34,846 nt of DNA from Erwinia sp. ErVv1 (GCF_900068895.1 NZ_CDPK01000004.1:245444-280289), one strand, 5' to 3'. Positions 7,806 through 17,188 are shown, counted from the stretch's first letter. Numbers and translations are program-made. The notes: generated from the sequence alone by a model not told the origin.

Positions 7806-9017
7806 TTAGCGCGGCTCCGGCCAGGCAACGGGGGGTAGCCCATTTATCAGCGGTTTGGCAAACAGAAAGCCCTGGAAGTGAGAAATTCCGGCTGCCTCCA
7901 GCCACATCCACTCTTCAGGCTTTTCAACGCCCACCGCGATGACGGCGATTTCCAGCGACGAGCAGGACTTAATGATCCCCTGCACAATGGCCTGTTTTGG
8001 GCCATTTTTATGCACGTCGCTGATAATATCGCGATTGATTTTGACGCGGTCTGGCTGGAATCTGGACAGAAGCGACAGCCCGGCAAAACCCGCCCCAAAA
8101 TCATCAATCGCGAAGCAAATACCGGCGGCTTTTAACTTCCGGATGGCCCTTTCAAACTCTTCCACGCGAGAGAGATCGTCATTTTCTGTCACTTCTACCA
8201 CCACCTGCTCTGGCACCAAACCGTTTGCAAGGATCTGCTGGAGCAAAAACTCAACGGCATCAGGCTCTGAGACCAGCGACATAGGCAACAAATTAATAGA
8301 TAGCGTTTGCTGCTGGATATTGAGCTTCCTTGCCAGCGCAAACGCCGATGCCTTAGATCTGAGATCTGCCTTATAGACTTCCTCCCGGGGTAGCGGAGCA
8401 AAATAGTCATCGGGTGAACCGCCCTCAACCGTGCGGATCAACGCTTCGTACGAAACGATCTGGCGGGCAAAAGGGTCAATAATCGGCTGAAAGGCAAAGC
8501 TCCAGGCTTCAGTACCGGTGTTCAGCGGCACGGTCTCCGGTTCCACCCCCTCTTCCTGGATAAAATCCCAGAGATCGGCCGAAGGAATTTCAAAATAATT
8601 TTCTCTTTCCCGTGCTTCAACAAAGGTACGAAGAAACTGCAGCGCCCTGTCGTTATAAGTCAGCTGGTACTTTGATGTGCCTTTGTCTAAAACCGCCTGA
8701 AGAACAGAGTCTCTGCCATATTTACGCAGATCAAAAAGCTCCATGCCGACCTTACCGAAACGCCGTGAAGGGCCAAAATCGCGCATAAGCTCAACCAGAT
8801 TATGATGGCGGGTATCGGCGCAGATACGATCGTATATCGCGCAGACCTTCTCTTCCGGGCCTTCCAAAAGCTGCAGGAAGTGGGTGCCGTTAAACAGCAA
8901 AATGCCTGTCACATCGAATGACTGATTCTTGCCGTTGGCCTGGATAGCTAACTTTTCCAGGGTTTTCACCGGTACATCATCAGAAAGATGGCTCCGGTAG
9001 ATGATCGTTGACAGCAT
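7806..9017 (-). CDS. bluF: Blue-light sensor BluF (BLUF domain plus degenerate EAL domain)
   Basis: 403 residues from ATG at 9017, the start matching Escherichia BluF (MLxTxIYRSH); an in-frame earlier start at 9050 adds 11 residues without support. The FAD-binding BLUF domain (residues 1 to about 95) carries the photocycle residues Tyr7, Asn31 and Gln49. The C-terminal EAL domain (about 155-403) keeps EAL (in YEALIR), an Asn-containing INLLP strand and DDFGAGF. It has Asn where active enzymes have Asp (KIN instead of KID) and Val instead of Glu before GVE, so phosphodiesterase activity is probably lost. In E. coli, BluF acts by binding the repressor BluR; no bluR is seen here. It is divergent from the CorA-family gene, with 192 bases between the starts. 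Confidence 0.93.
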   Translation of the reverse strand: MLSTIIYRSHLSDDVPVKTLEKLAIQANGKNQSFDVTGILLFNGTHFLQLLEGPEEKVCAIYDRICADTRHHNLVELMRDFGPSRRFGKVGMELFDLRKYGRDSVLQAVLDKGTSKYQLTYNDRALQFLRTFVEARERENYFEIPSADLWDFIQEEGVEPETVPLNTGTEAWSFAFQPIIDPFARQIVSYEALIRTVEGGSPDDYFAPLPREEVYKADLRSKASAFALARKLNIQQQTLSINLLPMSLVSEPDAVEFLLQQILANGLVPEQVVVEVTENDDLSRVEEFERAIRKLKAAGICFAIDDFGAGFAGLSLLSRFQPDRVKINRDIISDVHKNGPKQAIVQGIIKSCSSLEIAVIAVGVEKPEEWMWLEAAGISHFQGFLFAKPLINGLPPVAWPEPR

Positions 9018-9209
9018 ACTGCGTTCCGGGTTTATGCGTGAGTACCGCATACATTACCAGAAGCATTTAACCAGCGATCGAGAATTCTTATCGAATGCGT
9101 GATGGCGCTGTCGTTTACACAAACGGTGACGATTTACCCTGAGCGACAGACTTTCCCCCTTGATTATTTCCCTGCTAAGCTTCAGCAGCATTCGAAACAG
9201 GACAAAGAA

Positions 9210-10178
9210 ATGATAGTGAACAGCAGGGTCTACCACGCTGGCAGGCATGGTGAGGAGGTAGACATTGATAATATCAGTGAGGTTCTCAAAGAACCGGATG
9301 CCTTTATCTGGCTGGGCCTGTTGCATCCCGATGCCGAATTTATGCACCGAATTCAAAAAGAGTTTGGGCTACATGACCTGGCCATTGAGGATGCCCTGAC
9401 GGCTCATCAGCGTACCAAGATTGAGCACTATGGTGACTCTGTTTTTATCGTGGTCAAAACGGCGCGCGATGCAAAAGACGGCACCATCCATTTTGGTGAA
9501 ACACATATTTTTATTGGTAAAAACTTTCTGATTACCGTCAGGCACGGCGCATCCGATCGCTATTCTTCCTGCCGCAAACGGGCGGAGGAAAATCCTGATA
9601 TGCTGGCCATGGGTCCCGGTTATGCGCTCTACTGCATTCTGGATTTCATTGTCGATAATTATGCTGAGCTGACGATGTCGCTAAGTGGAAGAATTACCGA
9701 TATTGAAGATGCCATGTTTCGCAGTGATTTCGACAAAAGTGCGGTGCAAAGGGTCTATGTTATGCGCCGCCACCTGCTCGCACTCCGTAATTCAGCAATG
9801 CCGGTGGTCGAAATCTGCAATCAGCTGGTCAGGCTGCATGACGAGCTGATTCCCAAACCCCTTAAAGCCTATATCCGTGACGTAGAAGATCATGCCAGCC
9901 ACGTGGTGAGCGATGCTGAAGATATGCGCGAGATGTTAACCACCGCAATGCAGATGAATCTGGCCCTGGTCAGCGTTCAGCAGAATGAGGTGGGGAAAAA
10001 GCTGGCGGGTTGGGGGGCCATACTGATTGTTCCAACGGTCATGTTTAGCATGTACGGCATGAATTTTGATCACATGCCGGAGTTGCATACGCACTATGGC
10101 TATCCTGTTGTCGTAGCCTGCACGTTCTCGCTTTGTACCCTGCTGTGGTGGAAGCTAAGACGGACAGGCTGGCTTTAA
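9210..10178 (+). CDS. CorA-family divalent metal ion transporter
   Basis: A 322-residue inner-membrane protein when started at ATG 9210, which has AGGA upstream; a same-frame ATG at 9099 would add 37 residues not typical of the family. The long, charged, mostly helical N-terminal cytoplasmic part is followed by two C-terminal membrane helices. The selectivity motif YGMNF (GMN at about 283-285) lies between them, and the protein ends in a basic tail (WWKLRRTGWL), as in CorA channels for Mg2+, Co2+ or Ni2+. It is probably a paralogue and not the housekeeping corA, whose neighbours differ. Confidence 0.87.
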   Translation: MIVNSRVYHAGRHGEEVDIDNISEVLKEPDAFIWLGLLHPDAEFMHRIQKEFGLHDLAIEDALTAHQRTKIEHYGDSVFIVVKTARDAKDGTIHFGETHIFIGKNFLITVRHGASDRYSSCRKRAEENPDMLAMGPGYALYCILDFIVDNYAELTMSLSGRITDIEDAMFRSDFDKSAVQRVYVMRRHLLALRNSAMPVVEICNQLVRLHDELIPKPLKAYIRDVEDHASHVVSDAEDMREMLTTAMQMNLALVSVQQNEVGKKLAGWGAILIVPTVMFSMYGMNFDHMPELHTHYGYPVVVACTFSLCTLLWWKLRRTGWL

Positions 10179-10282
10179 CACGAGAGGCTTCATGCCATGC
10201 GAGGGGCTGCGGAGGATCCCCACGCCATATGACGGTGCAATGTCCCCTCCACCTATGACGCCATAAAGGTGCCAGCCCGGGA

Positions 10283-10915
10283 TCACTCGGGCCGGACCAT
10301 ATGCCCCTTCTCAAGGGTAATTTCCCCCCGCTCCTTCATTATTTTTAACGCTCTGCTAATTGAACTTTTTGAGAGCCATGAACTGTTTTCGATCAGGTAC
10401 ATGGCCGAATAGCGTTTTAGCAGATGCGGGGGAAGTTTTTCCCAGTAATGGCTAAGCGACTTCACCTCTTCATAAGCGTTGCTCTTATTCAGAGTGATGT
10501 ACTCCGTTAAATCTGAGAAATGTTCGCATATCAACAACATAGCATCATCAAGAAGATTTTTTTTACAGATGAGATGCCAGAATGTTTCCAGTGGAATATG
10601 GCTAATTTTCCCGTAATCTATGCGTTCCAAATAGAGCGGGGTGTCATCACTGTTGTGAATCATGCCGACAACATAGGGAGAGGAAACTATATTGAGCAGT
10701 TTATTACTCCCCTGCGTATTCAACAAATAATCTCCTTCGCTGAGTAAGTAAACGACTGGCAATGCGTTCTTTAAGAACCGATAACGCCTTTTTTTGCGGG
10801 AGATTTCATCATGCTCGGAAATGACTGAGAAAGATGACAGTGAATCGATTATTTTTTGGTGACTTTGACAGGGTTTATTATAATTCTGCCCGTAATTAAC
10901 AGAACTATGTCGCAT
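10283..10915 (-). CDS. Crp-like winged-helix regulator, IprA/YaiV-type
   Basis: 210 residues from ATG 10915, preceded by a GGGGGAGG ribosome site; the frame also has an ATG at 11032, which would give 249 residues with a low-complexity start. About 210 residues matches the IprA/YaiV group (207 in E. coli). The N-terminal part is a cyclic-nucleotide-binding-like barrel without an obvious cAMP-binding Arg/Ser pocket. The C-terminal part has a winged helix (SKSSISRALKIMKERGEITLEKG). Genes of this family are often found beside fimbrial clusters in enterobacteria. Here it faces away from the secretion and fimbrial genes across a 0.7-kb AT-rich region and may regulate them (inference). Confidence 0.72.
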   Translation of the reverse strand: MRHSSVNYGQNYNKPCQSHQKIIDSLSSFSVISEHDEISRKKRRYRFLKNALPVVYLLSEGDYLLNTQGSNKLLNIVSSPYVVGMIHNSDDTPLYLERIDYGKISHIPLETFWHLICKKNLLDDAMLLICEHFSDLTEYITLNKSNAYEEVKSLSHYWEKLPPHLLKRYSAMYLIENSSWLSKSSISRALKIMKERGEITLEKGHMVRPE

Positions 10916-11276
10916 CGCCTCCCCCTCTTTAACCGACTTCACATGAAAAAATGAGGTCAATGGCTGCGTTTTTTTTGGAGACTGACCTTCGCCAATGACC
11001 GAGGCACTCATCTCTTTGAGGCTTTTATCCATAAATTCTCTCAGAATAAATTTTATGTTACTTATAAGAGTGGCGCTCCGTCCATCTCATTCAAATTGAT
11101 CTACACCAACGCTCTAACCTGGCATCATTTTTTAACGGTAAAAAAGTATTACATGTAATGATGAACTATACAAGAAAGAGAATAATCAGCAAAAAGTAAC
11201 ACATTAGCAATCTGACACCCAAAATAAACACACAATAAGTTTTCTAACATTACAGGTATTTTGACGAGAAATAAGA

Positions 11277-11306
11277 AATGACAGAATTAACTACTGTCAT
11301 TTTTTT
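11277..11306 (+). terminator. Rho-independent terminator inside the regulatory region
   Basis: An 8-bp stem (AATGACAG at 11277-11284 with CTGTCATT at 11294-11301) continues into a run of T to 11306. No rightward gene precedes it, so it may end a small untranslated RNA or an antisense transcript starting in 11040-11270. Confidence 0.55.
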
Positions 11307-11474
11307 CACAGGGAAATTTTTTGCTAGTACTGACACTTATGCAGGATAATTATCTACTTCAGCACTGTAAAACGATACTTGTAAAGTTAAATTCTTAATG
11401 GAAGAATGCAGTGCTATGGTCTGGGATATTTAAATGGCACTTCCATTGCTATAATCCAGGTCTGAGCGATCGGT

Positions 11475-11564
11475 CATGACAGATACCTATTACTCGTATT
11501 GGTTACTGAGTTAATTATGGAAAAGCCACCAGACCCCAGAATCCTAAACAAAGGATCTGTCATG
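11475..11564. repeat. Widely spaced inverted repeat CATGACAGAT / ATCTGTCATG
   Basis: The 10-base words at 11475-11484 and 11555-11564 are exact reverse complements 70 bases apart, and the flanking bases are also partly alike. It lies about 200-290 bases upstream of the LuxR-type regulator of the secretion operon. It could be a pair of binding sites for one regulator; the arms are too short to argue for an insertion sequence. Confidence 0.45.
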
Positions 11565-11761
11565 AGGAGAAAGCGGTTAGAGCGGCTTCCTTAATGCGAG
11601 TAAACTTTTCCCGGATGACACATCGAATTATTTCGAGATAAAGTCGTATCAGATAAGTACTTTCGACAATGGACAGACGATAATGCCAGAAAAAAATTAA
11701 CGATCGACAATGACATAGACCTCTCAAATACCTTACGTCAGGATAATGCAAGGAAAAGCAT

Positions 11762-12418
11762 ATGAGGAATGAAAAACAGCCCTTAAAAATTATTATATTT
11801 TATAATACAAATATTTTTGAGAAAGCGATATGTGATTTTATTAAAAAAGAATCCAAAAACATACCTGTTGAGATAACTATCTGTGACGACTATGCATTTC
11901 TTTGTCGTCAGATAGCAGGTGGTAAAATTGATCTTCTCCTGACAGAATATTATTTTGTTTATAAAAAATGCAGTACGGGCGAGCAAAAATACCTCAAAGA
12001 TGAGTGTCATAATCATCAAGTCAAAATCATGATGTTTCTCCAGGATACTCAGACTCCATTAATAGGGAAGATAATACAATCGGGCTATCACGCGCTCATT
12101 AGCGCACAGGATAATGTAGAAGAGTTTCAAAATGCGCTGCAACACCTGGCCTCTTGTCGCGATACGGTATTCATATCTAAAGCCTTACGAAGCATAACGG
12201 ATGACAAAAAACGGATGGCCCTGTCTGAGACGCTAACGTTGAAAGAGTGGGAGGTTATCTTTCTTATTGTTCAGGGCCAATCTCTGTCAGAGATAGCCGC
12301 GAAGAAAAATAGGGCAATCAGTACTGTAGCAACTCAGAAGCATAATGCCATGAAAAAGCTGAGTGTGAGCACCAACGGCGAACTGCTTAAATATGCTTAT
12401 TTTAATGGAATATTATAA
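11762..12418 (+). CDS. LuxR-type regulator with a degenerate receiver-like domain
   Basis: A 218-residue protein with an AAGGA site before ATG 11762. The C-terminal part (about 156-216) is a LuxR/FixJ helix-turn-helix (TLKEWEVIFLIVQGQSLSEIA, then STVATQKHNAMKKL). The N-terminal part resembles RcsB-type receiver domains. Where the phosphorylated Asp would be expected, near residue 62, the sequence is DLLLTEYYF with Glu in its place, so phosphorylation is unlikely. It is the first gene of the secretion cluster and ends 4 bases before the TolC-like gene, so it is probably co-transcribed and controls the cluster, the fimbriae, or both. The gene is AT-rich. Confidence 0.82.
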   Translation: MRNEKQPLKIIIFYNTNIFEKAICDFIKKESKNIPVEITICDDYAFLCRQIAGGKIDLLLTEYYFVYKKCSTGEQKYLKDECHNHQVKIMMFLQDTQTPLIGKIIQSGYHALISAQDNVEEFQNALQHLASCRDTVFISKALRSITDDKKRMALSETLTLKEWEVIFLIVQGQSLSEIAAKKNRAISTVATQKHNAMKKLSVSTNGELLKYAYFNGIL

Positions 12419-12422
12419 GTAA

Positions 12423-13739
12423 ATGAATTTTTTTAAGATATCACTCAGCACCTCTTTTCTGCTGCTCTGGCTGGGGCACGCTCAGGCCTTAACGCTACAG
12501 CAGGCGGTAATGGTGGCGACCACCTATGACAGCGAATATCTTGCCGCCGTCAGTCTTCATCAGGCAGAGCAGCAAAAGCGCTATCAGGGCTTTGCCGGCC
12601 TCCTGCCAGAAATAACGTTAACCGGTAATTATTCAAAGCAGGATCAACCTAAGGCGGCCTATGCTGCGGGCGTTAAACGCCACGATTATGCACTTAATCT
12701 GACACAACCTCTTTTCGACATTGCCCGCTTCGCCAGCTGGCAAAGATCAAATGCCACAGCCAATATTGCTGATGCTAATTTTTTGCTGTCGCAGCAGAAA
12801 TTAATACAAAACGTCAGTAAAGCATGGTTTGCGGTTATCTTTTCCAGAAAACAACTCACGACATTAAGACAGGAGAAAAAAGCATATGAACTTCAGTTAA
12901 GAAAAGCGCAGCGAGCACTGGCGGTCGATGATGGAACTCAGCTGGATGTTGATGAAGCACAGGCCAGCTATGATACTTCTGATGCTAATATGCTCTCTGC
13001 AGAAAACGATCTCAATCACGCTGATATTGATTTCCAGCGCTTAACGGGCCTGAGCGCGCAGGGAATAAGTGAAGCAGAAACGGCGTGTCTTTTTAAGCCG
13101 ATGCGTGAAAACTTGAATACCGTTCTGGCGCGTGCAACAGCCAAAAACCTGAATATCATTGCTGCCTCGCATCAGCTTCAGGAATCGCGTTCAGACGTCT
13201 ATGCGGCATTATCGACGCATCTGCCTGTCGTTACCCTTCGCGCTAACTATGGAGGTAACTGGAGCAGAGGAGAAAATGAGAATATGCTGGATGAATTCTT
13301 CGGAACAACCTCTAAAACCACAAACACTTATGTTGGTATTAATGTAGCGGTGCCCATTTTTACCGGCGGGCGGAATATTTCCCAAACGCTTGAGGCCGTG
13401 AGCCGTCACGACAGAGCTAAACAACTGCTGGAGGATACCCGACGAAAAATACTACAGGATACTCAGGTTGCCTGGCTCGACGTGAATAATAACCTGAAAA
13501 AGGTTTATGCCTTACGAAAAGCCAGGCAGTCTGCTAAGAAAAAGTTGGACTCGACAATATATGGAAAAGAGGTGGGACTAAGAACGCTAATTGATGAATT
13601 TAATGCTGAGAAAGAACTGTTTAAGGCAATACAGAATCTTACCGAAGCTGAGAATAACTTTATACAGCAAAAAATCCTGTTGGCAGCTGCCACGGGTGAT
13701 TTAGATTATTCGATGCTGAAAAACTATATCTGTCATTAA
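12423..13739 (+). CDS. TolC-family outer-membrane channel of a type I secretion system
   Basis: A 438-residue outer-membrane efflux protein with a signal peptide cleaved after AQA at residue 22. The mature protein has the duplicated TolC pattern: LLPEITLTGNYS early and HLPVVTLRANYGG in the second half start the beta strands, long coiled-coil helices lie between, and PIFTGG precedes the final helices. It is a dedicated channel and not the housekeeping tolC, since it is next to its adaptor and ABC partner. The ribosome site is weak, suggesting coupling to the regulator that ends 4 bases upstream. Confidence 0.9.
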   Translation: MNFFKISLSTSFLLLWLGHAQALTLQQAVMVATTYDSEYLAAVSLHQAEQQKRYQGFAGLLPEITLTGNYSKQDQPKAAYAAGVKRHDYALNLTQPLFDIARFASWQRSNATANIADANFLLSQQKLIQNVSKAWFAVIFSRKQLTTLRQEKKAYELQLRKAQRALAVDDGTQLDVDEAQASYDTSDANMLSAENDLNHADIDFQRLTGLSAQGISEAETACLFKPMRENLNTVLARATAKNLNIIAASHQLQESRSDVYAALSTHLPVVTLRANYGGNWSRGENENMLDEFFGTTSKTTNTYVGINVAVPIFTGGRNISQTLEAVSRHDRAKQLLEDTRRKILQDTQVAWLDVNNNLKKVYALRKARQSAKKKLDSTIYGKEVGLRTLIDEFNAEKELFKAIQNLTEAENNFIQQKILLAAATGDLDYSMLKNYICH

Positions 13740-13760
13740 TCCAGGGCGTAAAAATTAATT

Positions 13761-15020
13761 ATGAGCAGTCAATTATTCAGGGATGAGGCCTTAGAGGCTA
13801 ACCGTTCAAAAGCGATTGGCAGGGTAGCCATATACTGCCCCCCTTATCGATGGGTTTACATAGCACTGGTGGCGGTTGTTACCCTTACCATCGTTTTATT
13901 TTGTTTCTTCGGTCACTATACGAAACGCGAAACTGCCACAGGTTCGCTGATACCCTCAGAAGGTATGATGAATATCATGGCGGCCAACAATGGCACCATT
14001 GTCGATCTTAATATGTTTGAAGGAAAGGAGGTTAAAAAGGGGGATCACCTTGCCACCCTATCCTCTGAAATTGCCACGAAATATGGGCAAACCCGGGAGA
14101 GGGTCGCCGAACAGCTGTTACAACAGACGCTGGGGCTGGAAAACGAACTCCAAAATCTTGAGAAGTTAAATAAGGAAACGCTTCAGGGATTGAATGAAAA
14201 AGAGAGCCATCTTAAGCAGCAGATTGAACAATACAAATCTATGCATTCACAGCGTTTTTCCCAGGTGGGCCTTGCCCGGAAACAACTCAAAAAAATCTCT
14301 CTGATGCGTGAAAACGGTTATGCCTCGAACTCTCAGGTTGAGCAACAGCAGTCCGCTCTTCTTGACGCCCAATCTCGTCTTCTTGATGTAGAAAGGCTGC
14401 AAACGGATGTTGAGCAGCAGCTGACGCTGACCCGACAGCAAAGACGGGAACAGCCGCTGAATTTTCGTAATAAGCAGCATGAAATTGAACGTCAACTTTC
14501 CAGCATCAGACAGTCGCGGGTGGAAAACGAATCACGTCGCTCCGTTATGCTGGAAGCGCCTCAGAATGCGCTTGTGGGTTCCGTTCTGGTAAAACCCGGT
14601 CAGATAGTCAGTGCGGGACAGTCTGTGGCCTCCTTATTGCCCGAAGATAGCCACCTGATCGCCCGTATCATGGTAAGCAGCAGGGCCATCGGTTTTATCA
14701 AACCCGGCCAGCAGGTGGTACTACGCTATCAGGCTTTTCCCTATCAGAAATTTGGTCAACAGTTTGGCACCGTCAGCGATGTCTCACGCGTATCACTTTC
14801 CCCACAGGAAGTTTCGCATATTACGGGTGACCTTCAGGTTCGCGAAGCTTTTTATCAGGTTCGGGTCAGGCTGGATAAACAGCATATGAATGCCTATGGG
14901 CAACGGGTAAAGCTGCAGCCAGGAAGTGCTTTAGAGGCTGATTTTATCATCGATAAGCGCCGCCTTTACGAATGGGTCCTTGAACCCCTGTATGCACTCG
15001 GACGTCGATCCTCTGTTTAA
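13761..15020 (+). CDS. HlyD/CvaA-type periplasmic adaptor of a type I secretion system
   Basis: A 419-residue membrane fusion protein. A short cytoplasmic N-terminus is followed by one membrane helix at about 31-50. A lipoyl-like half then starts near residue 60 (TGSLIPSEGMM, NGTIVDLNMFEG), a long coiled-coil hairpin spans about 105-250, and the second lipoyl half and beta-barrel follow (ALVGSVLVKPGQIVSAGQ). The length and order are those of CvaA/MchE adaptors used for microcin export. It links the inner-membrane ABC protein to the TolC-like channel. Confidence 0.9.
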   Translation: MSSQLFRDEALEANRSKAIGRVAIYCPPYRWVYIALVAVVTLTIVLFCFFGHYTKRETATGSLIPSEGMMNIMAANNGTIVDLNMFEGKEVKKGDHLATLSSEIATKYGQTRERVAEQLLQQTLGLENELQNLEKLNKETLQGLNEKESHLKQQIEQYKSMHSQRFSQVGLARKQLKKISLMRENGYASNSQVEQQQSALLDAQSRLLDVERLQTDVEQQLTLTRQQRREQPLNFRNKQHEIERQLSSIRQSRVENESRRSVMLEAPQNALVGSVLVKPGQIVSAGQSVASLLPEDSHLIARIMVSSRAIGFIKPGQQVVLRYQAFPYQKFGQQFGTVSDVSRVSLSPQEVSHITGDLQVREAFYQVRVRLDKQHMNAYGQRVKLQPGSALEADFIIDKRRLYEWVLEPLYALGRRSSV

Positions 15021-15061
15021 TTTCCCCTTATTACTTCTCCTTATATTCAGGTTTATCACAT

Positions 15062-17188
15062 ATGAAAATTTTAAGAAATTTGCAGTTTTCCTGGCGGAGA
15101 AAGTTGCCGGTCTTGCATCAGACCCAGGCAGCAGAGTGCGGGCTGACCTGTGTAGGGATGATCGCAGGTTACTATGGCCACAATACCGATATGATCACCC
15201 TGCGTCGCGCCCACGCGACATCGCTCAAAGGAGCCACGCTGGCAGATGTGATGCTTATTGCTAATAATATGGGCATGTCGGGTCGGGCGCTCAGGCTTGA
15301 GCTGGAGGAATTAAATAAGTTACAGCTCCCCTGTATTCTTCACTGGGACATGAATCATTTTGTCGTCCTTAAAAAAGTCACTAAAAACAAGATTACCCTG
15401 CACGACCCGGCGCGCGGTAAATGTGAACTGACGTTTGAGCAGGCTTCAGAGTCCTTTACCGGCGTTGCACTCGAGCTCTATCCAAACTGCAATTTCGAGC
15501 AAAAAAATGAAAAAAGCCGCCTGTCGATGCTGAATTTAATTAGCAACGTTACAGGCATTGGAACCGTTTTCTTTCATATTATGGTGCTGTCCATTGCGCT
15601 TGAAGTATTTGGCCTGCTCTCCCCCTTTTACATGCAGTGGGTGATGGACCAGGTACTGGTATCGGCCGACAGGGATCTGCTGACGCTGCTGGGATGTGCG
15701 TTTATCTGCATCATTATTTTGCAAACCGGCATTTCTGCATTGCGTTCCTGGGTGACGACCTGGTTCTCCAGTCTGCTAAGCGTTCAGTGGTCCAGTAATA
15801 TTTGCTCCCACTTACTCGGTCTGCCGATGTCCTATTTTCATGAAAGACATATCGGGGATATCGTCTCGAGGTTTGGCTCCATAAGTACGATACAGAATAC
15901 GCTGACCACCCGCTTTATCAGCTCCATTCTTGATGGCGCGATGGCCGTCGTGACCCTTTTTGTGCTCTTTAGCTATAACAGTACTCTCACCTGGATCGTA
16001 TTGGCTACCGTCGCTATCTATACCCTGCTCAGAGCGGTTTCCTTCCGCCCGTTCAGGCAGGCCAATGAAGATCAGCTGATAGCCTCTGCAAAAGCACAGT
16101 CCCAGCTGCTGGAATCCATTCGGGGCATGCAGGCCGTAAAGCTCAATAATAAAGAAGAGATCCGCGTATCCAGCTATGCCAGCGAGTTAGTCCAGGTAAC
16201 TAATAAAGGCATAAAAATTCAAAGACTTTCCATTCTTTTCAGCGTGTTGCAAGGGTTAACGTCGGGGATAAGCCGTATTATTCTCGTCTGGCTGGCCGCT
16301 ATTCAGGTGCTGAATGGAAACTTCACTGGCGGCATGCTGGTCGCTTTTATCAGCTTTTCCGATCAGTTCATCTCGCGCATGACGGGTTTAGTTGATGCTG
16401 TTATTGAGTTTTCAATGCTCAGACTGCACGGTGAGCGCCTGGCAGATATCGTTCTGACAGAAACCGAGAGGAATACTGAGAACCTGGCTGCGCTACCTGA
16501 AGATGATGAGCCCTGCACGGTTGCGATTAAAAACATCGATTTTCGCTATGCGGAGACGGAGCCCTACATTCTAAAAAACTGCAGCTTTACGATAGCGGCG
16601 GGTGAGTCCATTGCTATTATCGGCCCCTCAGGACAGGGAAAAAGTACGCTGGCAAAACTGATGTTAGGCCTTCTTCGCCCGGAGTCGGGCGAGATTATGA
16701 TTAATGATACGGATATTAAGAAATTGGGCATGAAGTACTTCCGTAATCTTGTTGGAAGTGTCATGCAGGATGACATTTTGTTTGCGGGCTCCATTATGGA
16801 TAACATTTGTTTCTTCGATGCGACATATGATGAAAATAGAGCAATAGAAGCCGCTCACATTGCCCGAATACATGAAGATGTTCTGGCCATGCCTATGGGG
16901 TATAACAGTCTGGTTGGCGATATGGGGTCTTCTTTATCAGGGGGGCAAATTCAACGTATTCTGCTGGCCAGGGCTCTTTACAGACGTCCAAAATTGCTTA
17001 TTCTCGATGAAGCAACCAGCCACCTTGACGTTACAAGAGAAAGCGCTATTAATAACGAAATATCTAATATGAAAATAACCAGAATTATAATAGCGCATCG
17101 CCCTGAAACCATCCTCAGCGCTGACCGGGTAATTTGTCTTGATAAGGGGGAATTAAAAATTATCAACAAAAAAAACCTCTTTAAGTAG
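15062..17188 (+). CDS. C39-peptidase ABC transporter (CvaB-like) for double-glycine leader peptides
   Basis: A 708-residue inner-membrane protein with the three expected parts. The N-terminal C39 peptidase (about 15-140) has the complete catalytic set: Gln20, Cys26 in ECG, His99 in NHFVVL and Asp115 in HDPARG. This type cuts precursors after a Gly-Gly or Gly-Ala pair during export. The membrane domain runs from about 160 to 450. The ATPase domain has Walker A GPSGQGKS at 521-528, LSGGQ at 625-629, Walker B LLILDE at 645-650 and a switch His near 676. No disabling mutation is seen. Its substrates should be small peptides with a 15-20-residue double-glycine leader; two broken candidates follow immediately. 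Confidence 0.93.
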   Translation: MKILRNLQFSWRRKLPVLHQTQAAECGLTCVGMIAGYYGHNTDMITLRRAHATSLKGATLADVMLIANNMGMSGRALRLELEELNKLQLPCILHWDMNHFVVLKKVTKNKITLHDPARGKCELTFEQASESFTGVALELYPNCNFEQKNEKSRLSMLNLISNVTGIGTVFFHIMVLSIALEVFGLLSPFYMQWVMDQVLVSADRDLLTLLGCAFICIIILQTGISALRSWVTTWFSSLLSVQWSSNICSHLLGLPMSYFHERHIGDIVSRFGSISTIQNTLTTRFISSILDGAMAVVTLFVLFSYNSTLTWIVLATVAIYTLLRAVSFRPFRQANEDQLIASAKAQSQLLESIRGMQAVKLNNKEEIRVSSYASELVQVTNKGIKIQRLSILFSVLQGLTSGISRIILVWLAAIQVLNGNFTGGMLVAFISFSDQFISRMTGLVDAVIEFSMLRLHGERLADIVLTETERNTENLAALPEDDEPCTVAIKNIDFRYAETEPYILKNCSFTIAAGESIAIIGPSGQGKSTLAKLMLGLLRPESGEIMINDTDIKKLGMKYFRNLVGSVMQDDILFAGSIMDNICFFDATYDENRAIEAAHIARIHEDVLAMPMGYNSLVGDMGSSLSGGQIQRILLARALYRRPKLLILDEATSHLDVTRESAINNEISNMKITRIIIAHRPETILSADRVICLDKGELKIINKKNLFK

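Larger units (their letters stand above)
11033..11761. promoter_or_regulatory. Long AT-rich regulatory region between two regulator genes
   Basis: This 729-base stretch separates the divergent Crp-like and LuxR-like genes and is markedly AT-rich. I see no convincing coding region on either strand. It contains a terminator-like hairpin (11277-11306) and a widely spaced 10-bp inverted repeat (11475-11564), described separately. A further pair, AGCACTG and CAGTGCT, lies within about 11360-11420. The length and composition suit multi-factor control, such as H-NS silencing, of the horizontally acquired block; that is inference. Confidence 0.5.

Noticed and set aside
11278-11349. A short frame starting MTELTTVIFFTGK, considered as a leader peptide.
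   Set aside because: It overlaps the terminator hairpin, has no Gly-Gly processing site and no ribosome site.
11560-11751. A 63-codon minus-strand frame, considered as an insertion-sequence remnant together with the nearby inverted repeat.
   Set aside because: No transposase motif, no target duplication, and repeat arms too short.
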